From assembly GCA_036346405.1 (NCBI GenBank), contig CM070551.1, positions 56,066,488 to 56,130,487 of the forward strand: a stretch of DNA of 64,000 nt. The letters run 5' to 3'. Every line of letters starts with the position of its first letter. Position 1 is the stretch's first letter. The notes beneath the pieces were generated by a model that worked only from the letters and a program-made list of their open reading frames with translations, made no database searches and was not told the origin of the DNA. Shown here one piece after another: positions 34,630 through 46,563 of the stretch. Both the position numbers and the translations under genes were made by a program. The stretch comes from Phyllostachys edulis. Taxonomy: Eukaryota; Streptophyta; Magnoliopsida; Poales; Poaceae.

Positions 34630-37469
34630 GGCCTTGTTTGGCTAATGGGGAAATATATCCATAGGAGAAATAATTCAAGGGGGGGTTAGGTGAATCCCTC
34701 TCTCTCCACCCAATCCCCTCCCATCTTGATCTAATCCTCTCCCACCTTGGATCTAATCCCTTTATTTATTTAGGCAAATGGTTGGATCAGTAGGGATTAC
34801 ATATATTGAAAAATCTGAAAGCAAAAAATAAATATAGAAAATTTGAAAAATATCAGAAAATTTTCACAAACAGTCCAGAAAATTCAAAAAAAAAACAGAA
34901 AATTCGAAAAAAATCATAAAAAATCAGAATAAAAGGTCCAGAAATTTCAAAAATTTAAAAAACACAGATTATAAATTTTGAAAAATTATTAAAATGTCAA
35001 ATCAAATGTCATCTACAGTGCAATCAAATTGCTTGGATATGGGTAAACAAATATCAAAAATCTTGATAGTCATCTATCTCAAATTGTATTGTTTTCAGTT
35101 CCAAAATGATCACCATTGTAGGCGTTTAGTCCACTAGCACTATGTTGTAGTTTAGAACAAGCACCAACAGTTTGCCCGATATCATCACAAGATCAAAGTA
35201 TTTCATATTACAAATTGTCTCGTACAAAAAAGATTGCTCATCTAATATTTCAAACTATAATTTCAATTCAAGAACTCTCCTTCGATCAGCGAATCATCAA
35301 GCTTTGCATTCAATGTTTTTCTGTAGAAGAATTTTGAAAGATAACAAAATGTGTTGCATAATTTCAGCATAGCAAAAGAATTTTCAACTCAGGAAATTAT
35401 AATAGCACCATAGCTTTGCAACCCTCCACTGCAAGTTCCATTACATTTTCAAATGTATCCATCGGCAATTTTGAAACCATCTGAAAATTGCCTTTTAAGC
35501 ATTAGCCTTGCTTTGGGTGAATAACTAAAAAGACTTATAAAAAAACAATGCTATGCAGGAAACAGAGCGCATAAGAAAGGAGGAAAAATTGTATGCATGA
35601 TTGCGCTTGTGTTGTTTGTGCATATACATGAAAGAGGGTTAGGGAAGTTCCAAAATTTGGAGCAATCAGAAGTAATTCATGATCTTTTTTGTGACCTGCA
35701 GAAGAGTCACTTTGTCCATCTTTGCAAGAATGCCAACAGTGACATCTGGACCTGCAGCACTGTCTTCTATATAATTCAGATCTGAAATAACATATTAGAA
35801 TGATTGAGGCTTCTTTACGTCAGATGATTCTTAGCTTATCATAGACGCCAAATCAAAATTTAGGTGTCATACCGAGCAAAGGATAAGAATGTCAGATATC
35901 TATGTGGATTAGTGTTCAATAATTGAACCCAAGTCGGCTCTAAACAGGCCATATGGCTTAGCAGTTAGCATTCAATAATTGAACCCACATCAACTCCAAA
36001 AATGTCAAACAGGCAACAGCCAAACAGCTCCATGCCAAGCAAAAGGAGCCCCATTGCAAGCACAAATTTGAACTACAGTTGCAGTACACACAATCGATTT
36101 GGCAAGCAAACATGTGGGAGTCTTGTACTTGTCCTGTCATGTATGACAACCCTCCTGAATTAACAAGAGAATCAGATAATGTATTAACAATGAGAATTTC
36201 TGCGTTCGTGTGCTTGTGCACGAGGATCAATCTGGTGTAAAGAGGCAGATACCTTGAGATGAAGAAGGAATATATGGCACGGAAGAATTCTGAGAAATCC
36301 ACGACCCTGTTAAGTTCCCAGTGTTTTCCGTGGGAACATGAGGATCTGGCAATGTTGTCTGTAGTGAGGTCAAATCCATGAACTGAAAAGAGAAATAAAA
36401 AAGAATTCGTGAATAAGGGTTAAGGACGCAAAAGAAACAAAGAGGATTTTGGCGACATGGAAACAACTGCATTCCAGTTAGCATGTCAAGAACAGAAGAA
36501 TGTAAATGGATATCTCAGAAGCAACGAACTAGTAATGTAGGTAAACATGTGTAATTCAATATTCTCAGCCTTCACCCGACATTTCACCGTAGCAATGTGG
36601 AATGCGTTGGCACTGGTCCTGCCAATCGCAAATCAAAGAAAGCAATGAGACGAAGGTTCTGTAAATATAATAGGGTAACTCGAGGACCTTTACCTACTAG
36701 CAAGAGGAGCCATGGATGCAGCGACAGGAGGTCAACCACCAAGCTGCCTCCAGCCCCAGTGCCACCGGCGAACATGAAGCTAAATTGTGTAAGAAAAAAA
36801 AATCCATGTGAGGAAAAATAAGCAAAATCGGACAATAGAGTGTTTCTAATTGCCTACAAGAAGAGACACATGGAGGAATCACAAAGCTAACCGCAGGGCT
36901 CCCCGGGGGCAGCGGCGAGTGTAGCAAAGGAGGAGATGGGCAAGCCTAGCCGCGACACAGGGGTTAATCGGATCGGCGCGAGTGGCAGGAATGATCGGCG
37001 GGGACGACGGAGGAGGAAAGGAGGATGGCGGCGATGGTAAGCGAGGCGGCGTGGGAGCGACCGGACCGTGAGGGTAGCCGGCGGCAGCGGCCATGCCAAC
37101 CCTATGGCGACGAAGACGAAGACGTGGGAGGTGGAGACGGTGAGGGGCAAGGGACTAACTGAAGGAGGAGGAAGAGGCAGCGACGGCGACGGGCTCCGTG
37201 TCACTGGAGTCAAGGGGGGAGAAAGGGGGAGGCGGCGCCGTTCGGAGAAGCTGCGACGAGTCGCGAGACGCAGCGACAGGGGGAAGAAACACTCGTCCGA
37301 GGCGAGGTGCATTACCCCCGTGGATTGGGTTGGAACGGGGGAGGAAATCGCGATCCCGGGGGTTTGCCAAGCAAATGAAATGGATTGGTCTGGGAAAATT
37401 TCCACCGCCGGGATGATCCCCGTGGATGGATCCCGATCCCGACCGATCCCGGCCTTTCCAAACAAAGCC
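34630..37469. mobile_element. 2.8-kb PIF/Harbinger-like non-autonomous element
   Basis: Ends GGCCTTGTTTGG and (reverse complement) GGCTTTGTTTGG are flanked by the 3-bp repeat TTC (34627-34629, 37470-37472). Short inverted ends of this form and 3-bp duplications fit PIF/Harbinger, although TTC is not the usual TWA target. No transposase is visible. The right 600 bp is GC-rich, and one well-bounded exon lies at 36253-36382. It may carry a captured gene. Confidence 0.55.
36253..36382 (-). pseudogene. Unidentified captured exon
   Basis: 130-bp open segment with a good acceptor (CTCTTTTCAG) and donor (CTCAAG, then GTATCT). It encodes FMDLTSLQTTLPDPHVPTEN then TGNLTGSWISQNSSVPYIPS, a Ser/Thr/Pro-rich stretch that I cannot assign. 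A second possible exon (minus 36830-36590) lies upstream. The GC-rich block at 36890-37470 could be its first exon. Confidence 0.45.
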
Positions 37470-38250
37470 TTCTGGTGTCACCATCTTCCTCTATGAATGG
37501 CGGCAAGGCAAGTGCCAGATCCAGCATTGCAAGGTGCGAAAGCAAGTCAGCGAGGGCCAAGGCGACGAGTTTTTGGCTTAAATGACACTATTTCATCACG
37601 GAATAGCAAAAATAGCTTTCTCGTGAACCAATTGGAAAAAATAACACCACGGACGTGCCGGCAGACGACACGTGCCCCCTGCCACGCCCCCGCTGCTCGG
37701 ATCCCCTACGTGCGCCCACCACACGACAGGTGGCCAGCCAACCAACGTGTCCACAATGCCATTTTTGTCTTTTCTCTTAGAAGTGGCTATTTTTACTATT
37801 CCAACACAAAACAGCGCCAAATGAGTCAAAAACTCTCTAGGCAACAAGCATCCACATGGAGACGGTGAGATGATACATTACATTAGCCTAAGGTGACCGG
37901 CCAGCTGGCACACCATACATCAGTTGTTTCATCGGTGAGATCAAGGTAGCCTCGGAGTGTGCATAGCTACATGATGAGTGGCACCGTGTAGGCCCGAGGC
38001 ACTCGTGGTGGGCTCAGGGTCAGGCTGGCGCTACAACTCTGGTGCGTCAGCACTGTGGGACAATGTGAGGTGGAGGCATCTTGAAGCTGGCAGTTCCATT
38101 TTTTTCTTTTTTTCCCCTTTTTGTGAAGCATAATATTTATTTGTTTGAAAGTATTTATTCTAGACATTTTTCTTTGAAAATTTTGAGTTGTCTTTCTAAT
38201 TTTTTTCCTAGAACATTTTTTCCATCACTTCTTAAATTATAAGATACTAG

Positions 38251-38279
38251 TCGTTAACCCGTGCACTTGCACGGGCTAG
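38251..38279 (+). repeat. Short palindromic terminus, possibly Helitron-related
   Basis: TCGTTAACCCGTGCACTTGC then ACGGG forms a 7-8-bp stem directly followed by CTAG and T. The spacing between stem and CTAG is shorter than usual for Helitrons, so this is only a candidate right border for part of the 34378-38594 insertion. Confidence 0.3.
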
Positions 38280-41248
38280 TATTTAAATTTAAAACAATAG
38301 AAGTAAATATCCATATTCAGCATTCCAATTTTATAAGATCGATGCTTACATCCACAATCTATTCATGGATTAATAGCTATGGTGAGATTAATTAACTAAG
38401 GACAAAATAACAATCTTGTGTGTTTAATTTAGCTCACCATTGTTTTGGACAACAATTGGTCAGAAATAACACCGTATCGGTCTTGTGTTTTCTTCATATC
38501 AGAAATATTTTTGCTCATCATGTGATCTGAGCAAAAGTTTTGATCACATATTTATAAAATTAAATAAAAAGGGTATTAATTTCAGAATGTTATAATTTTA
38601 AAAATAAAAAATAGGAATTTTTTACTTAACTTCATAATCCATTTGGACTCATTCTTGGGAAAAACTAGTTATAGATAAAAAAAAAGGCGGACCCTAGTTG
38701 TACTTGAGCTCTTGTTTTATTTTAAAAATAATTGTGATTTTCCTATATTGAAAATTGTTTAATTAGGATTATTTTATTTCAATTTATTGTAATACCAAAA
38801 ATACAAAATTAGGTAATTTATTTTTAAATCTATGTGTACTCCTTGTGAAATAAAATAACAAACCTTAATTATCGTAGTATACTTGAACTCTCTTCAGTCT
38901 TTTTAAATCTAATTGATCTGGTCCCATTTGATTAACGGCTTGTTTGTTTTTTTCCCGATTAACCTAGGTATTTCCTCAGAGCTCGTAATTAGTATAAGTA
39001 TAGATACTCTATTCATTTGCTTTATGATATATTTATTCAATACTTTCGTACGGTAGCAACAACTCTGCTTTCTAGTGAGCTAGAGCAGGTTGACATGCTA
39101 CAAAGTAAGCCAGGCTAGTTTTTTTCCCCTCCTTTTCTTGCTTTTTCCATGACACCGATTTTTTTTTTGAAAGGCCCACAATTTTGCATATGAATTGTTT
39201 TCCTAATTTTTATTTTCTCTTTTGAATTTGGTTTTTGTGTTGCTTTTGAAATATATGGATTTGACTATTGTGAAACATAACACCTTGCCTTTTGTGTTTT
39301 TCCATTAGATTGAATGGTTTAAATATCTAACAGGGTCCACATTCATGGCACCATGTTATAGTGAAGTAACTGCACCACACGAGTGGACAACAGGTTTATG
39401 CGAAAAAGACAAGTTTTCCAAAAAACATTTGAAGTGCCCACGTGTTACGACTATTTTGTGGGCGTGTGTATCTAATTTTTAGTAGCCTCCTATAAAATAT
39501 TGCATCTATAAATGGGCTTGCTTTTTAAGCTTACATATATAACTTTAAACTCACATTTTTTTCTTCATAAAAACAGGGTACAATCCAGTTCAACATAAGG
39601 CAAATTGCACTCGATGGTGCGGTAACATCAGTGTACCATTTCCGTTTGGCATGGAAGAAGGTTGTTTTGCGAGGAAGGTATTTCAGGTCAACTGTACAAA
39701 TGCAACATCATCCACCCTAAGATTCGATTCTGAACAACAAATAATTATGAGTATCAACGATTCGGGAAATATGTCTACATTGATTCCGGAGAGTCGGTCT
39801 CTGTGCAATGGGCTGTTGCCAATCTAACCTGTCAGGAGGCACAACAAAATAAATCTGGATATGCATGTGTTAGCACCAATAGCACGTGCTTGGGTGTCAA
39901 CTCTACAGATGGTTATACTGGTTATCGTTGTAGATGCATGGATGGTTTCCAAGGAAACCCTTATATTCAACTTGGTTGTACAGGCTCTCTCTCTCTCTCT
40001 CCGCACGCTAGCACATAGACATGAATTTATCTGATACTAGATTATCGCCCGCAAGCTTTGCGAAATAAGATGCAAATTGATTTTGGTTATATACCGTATA
40101 GCAATAGACCAATATACATACTGATAAATCTGAGCATTATATTGATACAAATTTTTATTGAAATGTTGTATGTGCATCACTTACATTAAGATAAATGTTT
40201 TTCCCGAGAACACTACATTAAGATAAGTTAATTTATCAGCACTCAGCACAACCAGATGGAGGCTTCAAGCAGCCAACATGCAGCCATTGTCAACCATGAA
40301 ATTTCATCAAACGTTCAAAAAAAAAAACATTCAAAGCCTTATCGGCAGCAAATGTCAGATTTATTAAGGGGTGTGTTATGGAATGCAGCCATTGTCTTCA
40401 CCATGAAATTTTATCAAACGTTCCCAAAAAAACCATTCAAAGCGTTATCGGAAGCAAAGGTCAGATTTATTAAGGGGTGTGTTACGGAGCAAGACGCAAG
40501 GCACCCTGACACGTCCATGGATATTACCGCAAGTACTGTAGCGGTATATGAACAGTACCAAGTACTGTGGTGGCACTGAATGGTACACGTTGGTGCTGTA
40601 GCACGTTATTTTTCATATATGGTTGATGAGTTTCCTCTGATAAAGAATATTTAGTTAGGTGGGTTATTTTAGGATTTCTTATCTATCAAGTTATTGTTAG
40701 GGATAAGATCTTATATATTAGGAAGATTACTTTTAATAGTCAGAAAGATTAGATTGGATTAATAGGTTTTCTTATAGATTATTTCTTAGACATCAAGTTG
40801 GATTGTTTCTATAAAAGAGATAGTATGTATCCATTATCAAGCGAGCAATAAATAAACAAAGTTCTTAGTATTTCCTCTTCCTCTTCAACAAAGCCTCAGA
40901 ACCTTAGCGGTAGCATAACCAACCATTCAAGGGCGAGTGCTCTACCCTCGGTCTTTAGACTCACACCCAACCAATCCGTGCCATAGTGTGCTACAGTACC
41001 AGCAATTACTGTTCACATACAGCTGTAGAAATAGGTACTGTTTACGCGTCTATTAGAGTCCACCCTCACTAGCCCGGTCTGCGCCGTGGCTGCACATCAG
41101 TCAGCACCTACATTCATTAGAATTATTTTACTGAAGAATGATGTAAGACGGAAAATATCCCCCTTAGCTAATTGTTGGGGACTCGTAGATGGACTTGAGT
41201 AGAAGTAACTGCAACGACTAGTTGCCCTGAGAGCCTCGTATATGCATA

Positions 41249-42650
41249 GGAATAAGTCCACTTTACACCTTTGAATTATGGTCTGAGTCCAAAAAACACC
41301 TTCAACTACAAAATTGTCTACTTTACACCCCTCAATTATTAAAACCGGAGCAAATCACCCTCTCTTCCTAAACCACCCCGGTTTTGGATGACATGGCGTC
41401 CACATGTACATGTTCCGCTGATGTGGCATACTCATGACGTGTATGGTCAGGTCCATGAACGCCGCCGTATCCTCCGTTGGCTTGCTACACCGCCCCTCGC
41501 CCTGCACCTTCGTGGACATTACGAACCCACGATAGTTCCCCAATGGCCATCGACCGAAGTCACGCCGCTGTGGCTGCACCGGTGTCTTGCCTCGACTCGT
41601 GGTCTGCGCCAAGGCCAGTCGATGGAGAACTTGCCTCCCTTGGAGGCCGCAATGGAGGACTTTGCCAAAGGGACGGTGTGGTTGACGCCCGGGAGGAGGA
41701 GCTCGAAGTGGTAGCCGAGGCTGTCGGCCGCCCCGGCGCTTCCATGCTCGCGCCAACACTCGAGATGGGCCCACGGCTCCCACGCACTGTCGCCGGCTGG
41801 GCGGAGGTTGAGCCACGCGCTTGGGTTCAACTAGCATTAGGACTTGATTCAACCACAAACACTAAAAATTGACCTACCAAAGAACAAAAAGAAGGGGAAC
41901 CAGGGGAGGTCCAAGGGAGGCGATGGGCCAAGTAAGCCGAGGGAGGTTGCCTGAGCCAGGGGCTAGGCCGAGGGGAACTGAGGAGGCACACGGTGGGCCG
42001 AGCCAAGACCAGGCTTGGCTGAGCCGGAGCGGCGCAGTGCCGCCGGGCCAAAAGGAGAGGTGGCACCAGGCGGGCTGCACCGAGCGACGACAGAGGTGCC
42101 AGAGGGGAAGGGGTGGTAGGAGAGGAGAACCGGGGGCTGGGCCGACAGGAGGCGGCGGCAGCATCACCAGGCGAGGTGGCACCATAGGGGAGAGAGGAAC
42201 TAGCAGCGACATCCGAGCCGGCGACAGGGAACCAGCGGCAGAGGCCTTGCAGGAACAGAGGCCGCCACTGGAGGAGGCGCCAGAGGGGATGTGTCTGGGA
42301 AGGAGCTTCAAGAAAGTGAAGAGAAGGAGAGAGAGAGAGAGGGGTGGAGAAGAAGCAATTGGGGGAGAAACTCCAGGCTCCTTTTCAGCTGAAGTGAATG
42401 GGGGAGAGAAGAACAAGGCTGACCAGTGGATGAGGTAGACTCTCTCTCTCTCTCTCTCTACATTTGTGTCTAACCAGTGGGCCTGAGTTAATTAGTGATG
42501 CCACGTAGGCGATAAACCGGGTGGTTTCAGCCCGAGGGGGGTGGGTGACCTGGTATTGGCAGTTCGAGGGTGTAAACCAAACGGTATTAGAGTTCAGGGG
42601 TTCTTTTTGGACTCTCGCCAAAGTTCAGGGGTGTAATATAGACTTATTCC
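41249..42650. mobile_element. Pack-MULE, copy B
   Basis: Same element as at 30266, 1402 bp, with ends GGAATAAGTC and 9-bp duplications ATATGCATA (41240-41248, 42651-42659). Identical flanks show it was copied with the WAK gene and did not transpose twice. Confidence 0.92.
41450..41830 (-). pseudogene. DUF1005 gene fragment in Pack-MULE, copy B
   Basis: The minus strand encodes SAWLNLRPAGDSAWEPWAHL, ECWREHG, AADSLGYHFELLLPGVNHTV and AASKGGKFSIDW; after a frameshift near 41540, WPLGNYRGFVMSTKVQGEGR, CSKP and EDTAAFMDLTI. These are the C-terminal blocks of the plant DUF1005 family in the correct order. The intervening part is shortened. The N-terminal half and the last helix are absent, so no functional protein is made. 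The function of the family is not established. Confidence 0.8.
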
Positions 42651-44070
42651 ATATGCATATGTACAAGCGTGACATCCTTCTAGTTTTAATCTGAAATATA
42701 CACATCTGCAAGCATGTATCTAATACATTATCCTTCATGGTAGCTTGTGAAATTGTCTATGCAAAAACTACTGCTTATGTTCTGCTTACAATGTCCAATA
42801 GAAGCTGAAAAATAACAAATTCTAGTATCAGCTGAAAGCTTTGCACAAACAACTTAACTACAAATGATATGGAATAACTTTATTTTCCCTTGTAAATTTC
42901 CCTCTCACTTTAGCCATGTGTTGCGAGATATCGGCGAGTCCCGATACTGTGCATTTGTAAAGGAATTTGCCATAACATTATAGAAAGCCACTATTGCACG
43001 AGTGCCTAGGAAAAACAGAGTATGACGTTACAACTATGAAGTGCACATCTACCAAAAAGCAAAATCTTCTACTAGGTGACTTCTATGCTACAATTCCATA
43101 ATGAACTAGATATAAAAATAATACATGGCTTTTTTTAGAGGAAAGTAATACATGGCTGCCAGCGTAATCGTTGTAGGTATTGCCATCAGACTTAGTGTTG
43201 GTTTGATCATTCTACTTCTCATCTTGAGTACAATATTTCTTATGCGTAGATGGAAAAGAGACATCCAAAAGCAATTATGAAGAAAATATTTTCGAAAGAA
43301 CCAAGGCCTTCTCCTAGAACAACTGATATCATCAGATGAAAATGCAAATGACAAGACCAAGATTTTCTCATTGGTTGAGCTTGAAAAGGCAACAAATAAC
43401 TTTGATCCTACGCGTATACTTGGTTGTGGAGGGCATGGAATGGTGTACAAAGGCATCTTATCTGACCAACGTGTAGTGGCCATAAAAAAGTCTAAAGTCA
43501 TTGAGCAAGGTGAGATCAGTCAGTTCATCAATGAGGTCGCTATCCTCTCACAAATAAACCACCGAAATATTGTAAAGCTCTTCGGATGTTGCCTTGAGAC
43601 TGAGATCCCACTACTAGTATATGACTTTGTCCTTAATGGTTCATTATTTGAAATTCTCAAGGCTGATCAAAGTAGCAGCTCTTCTTTATCCTGGGATGAT
43701 TGCTTGAGAATTTCTGCAGAAATAGCCGGAGCACTTTATTACCTCCACTTAGCAGCTTCGGCATCAATCTTTCATCGTGACGTGAAGTCCTCTAACATAC
43801 TCTTGGATGGTAATTATACAACGAAAGTATCCGATTTTGGTGCATCAAGGTTGGTTCCTATTGATCAAACCCATGTTGTTACAAATGTACATGGCACATT
43901 TGGATACTTAGATCCGGAATATTATCACACTGGAAAGTTAAATGAGAAGAGCGATGTTTATAGTTTTGGAGTAGTACTTGTAGAGTTGCTACTTAGAAAG
44001 GAGACTATTTTTACAAGTGAATTGGGTTATAGCAAAACTTATCCAACTACTTCCTTTGGGAGATGAAGAG

Positions 44071-44436
44071 GCTTATTTTCAGAGGGCATGGCTAGAAATT
44101 CCTGAGGCTAGCCAAAAAACAGCAAAAAAGGTAGGTAGGGAAATGAACTATCACAGACGGTTTTTTGTTGAAACCGTCTGTGAAGGGTAGTATCACAGAC
44201 GGTTTCCCTTAAAAACCGTCTGTGCTACGTAGGAGATCACAGACGATTTACATTAAAAACCGTCTGTGATACGTACAAGATCATAGACGGTTTTTAAGGG
44301 AAACCGTCTATGATACTGCCCTTCACAGACGGTTTCAACAAAAAACCGTCTGTGATAGTTCATTTCCCTACCTACCTTTTTTTGCTGTTTTTTGGCTAGC
44401 CTCAGAAATTTCTAGCCATGCCCTCTGAAAATAAGC
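44071..44436. repeat. 366-bp palindrome of CACTA subterminal repeats
   Basis: The arms begin GCTTATTTTCAGAGGGCATG and meet near 44253 with almost no loop; pairing is near perfect over about 180 bp per arm. Each arm contains four or more CAGACGGTTT / AAACCGTCTGTG repeats plus the GGCTAGCC...TAGCCATGCC block also found at 53416-53460. It starts at the break of WAK pseudogene B and replaces the expected CACTA left end. Confidence 0.92.
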
Positions 44437-44822
44437 ATGCAGACAAACAGATACATCACAGATAATCAAATTTTTGACAACTCAAAGTGATCATTACTCA
44501 AAATAAATTACAATAGATCAAATTTGTTCAAATATTGTCGCTATAGTTACAATTGGATTACAATTGAGTCAATTGTTTACAGGTGGTTGAGAGGTGTCGA
44601 CGCGGTGAAACTCTGGGTCGGCGATGGAGTGAAACTCTCCATCGTTGTTAATGATATCTACCTTGATAAATTCGCAGAACTTCCCTCGAATGTCCCTGAT
44701 CTCTTTCGCAACGAGTGCACCTAAATCTATGTCCAAGCCCTGTCGCTAGCAAGAAGAGTAAAGTGGTTAGCATATATATTTAAATTTATAATTAGGAAAT
44801 AATTATTTCAAGATTGACAAAC

Positions 44823-46040
44823 CTCGGGATCCTTCTTCCTAGCATTAATGATTAGCTGCATATGATGGCAAACGTAGATTGCACATAGCTCATCACTTCT
44901 TTGCTGTCGGCACTGCAAAAATAGAATTACAAATATAGGTATAGTCATTTCGAGACGCGTTATTATGAAGTATGATATAGGATTATTGTGTTGTAGCGCG
45001 TACCAGAAATTGCATCCTGTGTGTTAGTCCGACGCTCGATCCATTGTATAATCCTTTGTTGGCAACATACTCGATGAACGACCTACATGATTCCAAAAAG
45101 TTATCCTCAACCATTTCAAACGAATGAAGACTACAATAGAGTTATGTATGGAGGAAATGAGCATACCTCTCGAGTATTCCTCTCAGAACGCTGAAGTCGT
45201 GGTTGTTGCAGATTAGGAAATCAAGGTATATCACATGGTTCCTCTTGGGTATAATAACTAAAAGGATCCAGTGGTACCTACTCATGTATGTCGCTATAGT
45301 CATTAAACCTAAGTTCGTGCTGCGTATAAAGTACAAATGAAATTTGTATAGCAAGTAGTGACACTTACCCCTGGTTATAGGGTACCACTATGTACTTCTT
45401 GTTCTGCTGACGAAGCAATGCATCCGTTATGTATTTCTCGATGAAGGACGAGTCTATTTCGATGGTTTGCATAGATACTACGTGTGGGTCGAGGAAACCC
45501 ACTGGTTCTTGCCATGCCCGGGCATTTTTCATCATGTATCTACACATAAGCAATGAGTTGTGATATTTATCGGTATTATATCGGTATTACATGAATGTAG
45601 AACTTGATTGTACACACTTACAGTGTCCAACATCGTAGAAGCGAGGCGTCGAGACCAACGAGGTTGAATAGGTCATATAAGTCGTTGAAGCCCACGACGA
45701 AGTACCTCGTCCCGTTGAAGAAATGCTTATCAGTGTCGACGGTGATTCGAGATCGCACCCTTCTTTGCGGTCTTCGCATGTACCGAGCATGCAAAGCGAC
45801 AAAGCATATCCGGTCGAGAATATCTTGTCGAGCACAACAGTTCTCGATGACGTATTTCCGAGTCGCGGACTTCCGGACTTGGGAGGCGCTTATGCGTTCG
45901 TCGATTTCGATTTGGCCTTAATGATTGGCAGTGTCTTCCTGCGAGACGACTCGGGAACCGATACGGCGGCACGCTTTTGCTGTTCCTTCGGCGTCTTCTC
46001 CACGGGAACCGAAGAGGTGGCCTTTTGAGGCGAAACATGA
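44823..46040 (-). pseudogene. Ulp1/C48-like protease gene of CACTA element
   Basis: Exons on the minus strand give GTRYFVVGFNDLYDLFNLVG then LDASLLRCWTL (45730-45590), WQEPVGFLDPHVV and QQNKKYIVVPYNQG (45553-45365), YHWILLVIIPKRNHVIYLD (about 45280-45190), and QQRSDELCAIYVCHHMQL (44912-44823). These hold the His, Asp and Cys positions of Ulp1-type cysteine proteases, as often encoded by plant CACTA elements. Ulp1 enzymes process or remove SUMO; activity of the transposon version is unproven. Splice sites look good around the Cys exon. The upstream frame (46300-45890) is shifted, so it is probably a pseudogene. Confidence 0.8.
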
Positions 46041-46563
46041 GGTGGAGTCATCGAGGGTCCCGTTGGAGAGGAATAGTCGTGTCCAGATCGTGGCACTGCT
46101 GGGTCCAGGGCAATGTCCTTCTTGGGCCACTGGATAAAAGAGTGGATGGCATCCCCTAGTGTTCTGATCTCTTCACGGGACTGCCATGAAATGGTCATGT
46201 ACATTGTCCACCTCAACCCTGGCGTAACCCTGCGCCAGCTGGGCACCATGCTGCACTGCCCCTTCCTGGTATGGATACACCATCCCCTGTGCAGCCTCAA
46301 TAGAAATGGACCCGACTATCCTCAATTGAAGCTTGCAGCGTATCGGCTCCTACAAAACGATACACAATTAGCTAAGGCGTCCTATAGGTCTATCTTTGGT
46401 GCATTCCATAGATGTACATTACCTTGATGTCGTCTATCGGTAATTGGACGTCGTCTTGTTCAGAATTATGTGTGGACGCGACGCTACTCCGATGTCGAGT
46501 AGAACTGGCTCCCAAATTAACAGGGGCGGCTTGCGACTGCCTCAGGAGTTGATTCATTTGATC

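Larger units (their letters stand above)
33652..44069 (+). repeat. Direct duplication, unit 2, split by an insertion
   Basis: 33652-34377 matches 26752-27500 and 38595-44069 matches 27505-33060. The 4.2 kb between (34378-38594) is absent from unit 1 and was therefore inserted after the duplication, or lost from unit 1. It includes the PIF-like element at 34630. Identity is high throughout, including introns, which argues for a recent event. Confidence 0.88.
39577..44069 (+). pseudogene. Wall-associated kinase (WAK) pseudogene B
   Basis: Same structure as copy A: exon 1 39577-39983 (GUB_WAK and EGF-like, with intact DGFQGNPYIQLGC), exon 2 42928-43075 (EGF), exon 3 from about 43152 with a transmembrane helix and a 231-codon open kinase frame (43371-44066). 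Motifs GCGGHG, VAIKK, HRDVKSSNILLD, DFGASR and GTFGYLDPEYY are intact. It is still dead: one-base loss after SINDSG, stop at 43278-43280 (L-stop-RKYF, where the family has Arg), and a one-base loss after SELGYS that removes the last part of the kinase. CACTA sequence replaces the true C-terminus. All three lesions are shared with copy A. Confidence 0.92.

Noticed and set aside
41869..42438. 189-codon Arg/Gly-rich frame in Pack-MULE copy B
   Set aside because: Low-complexity GC-rich sequence; the frame is broken in copy A and there is no family resemblance.
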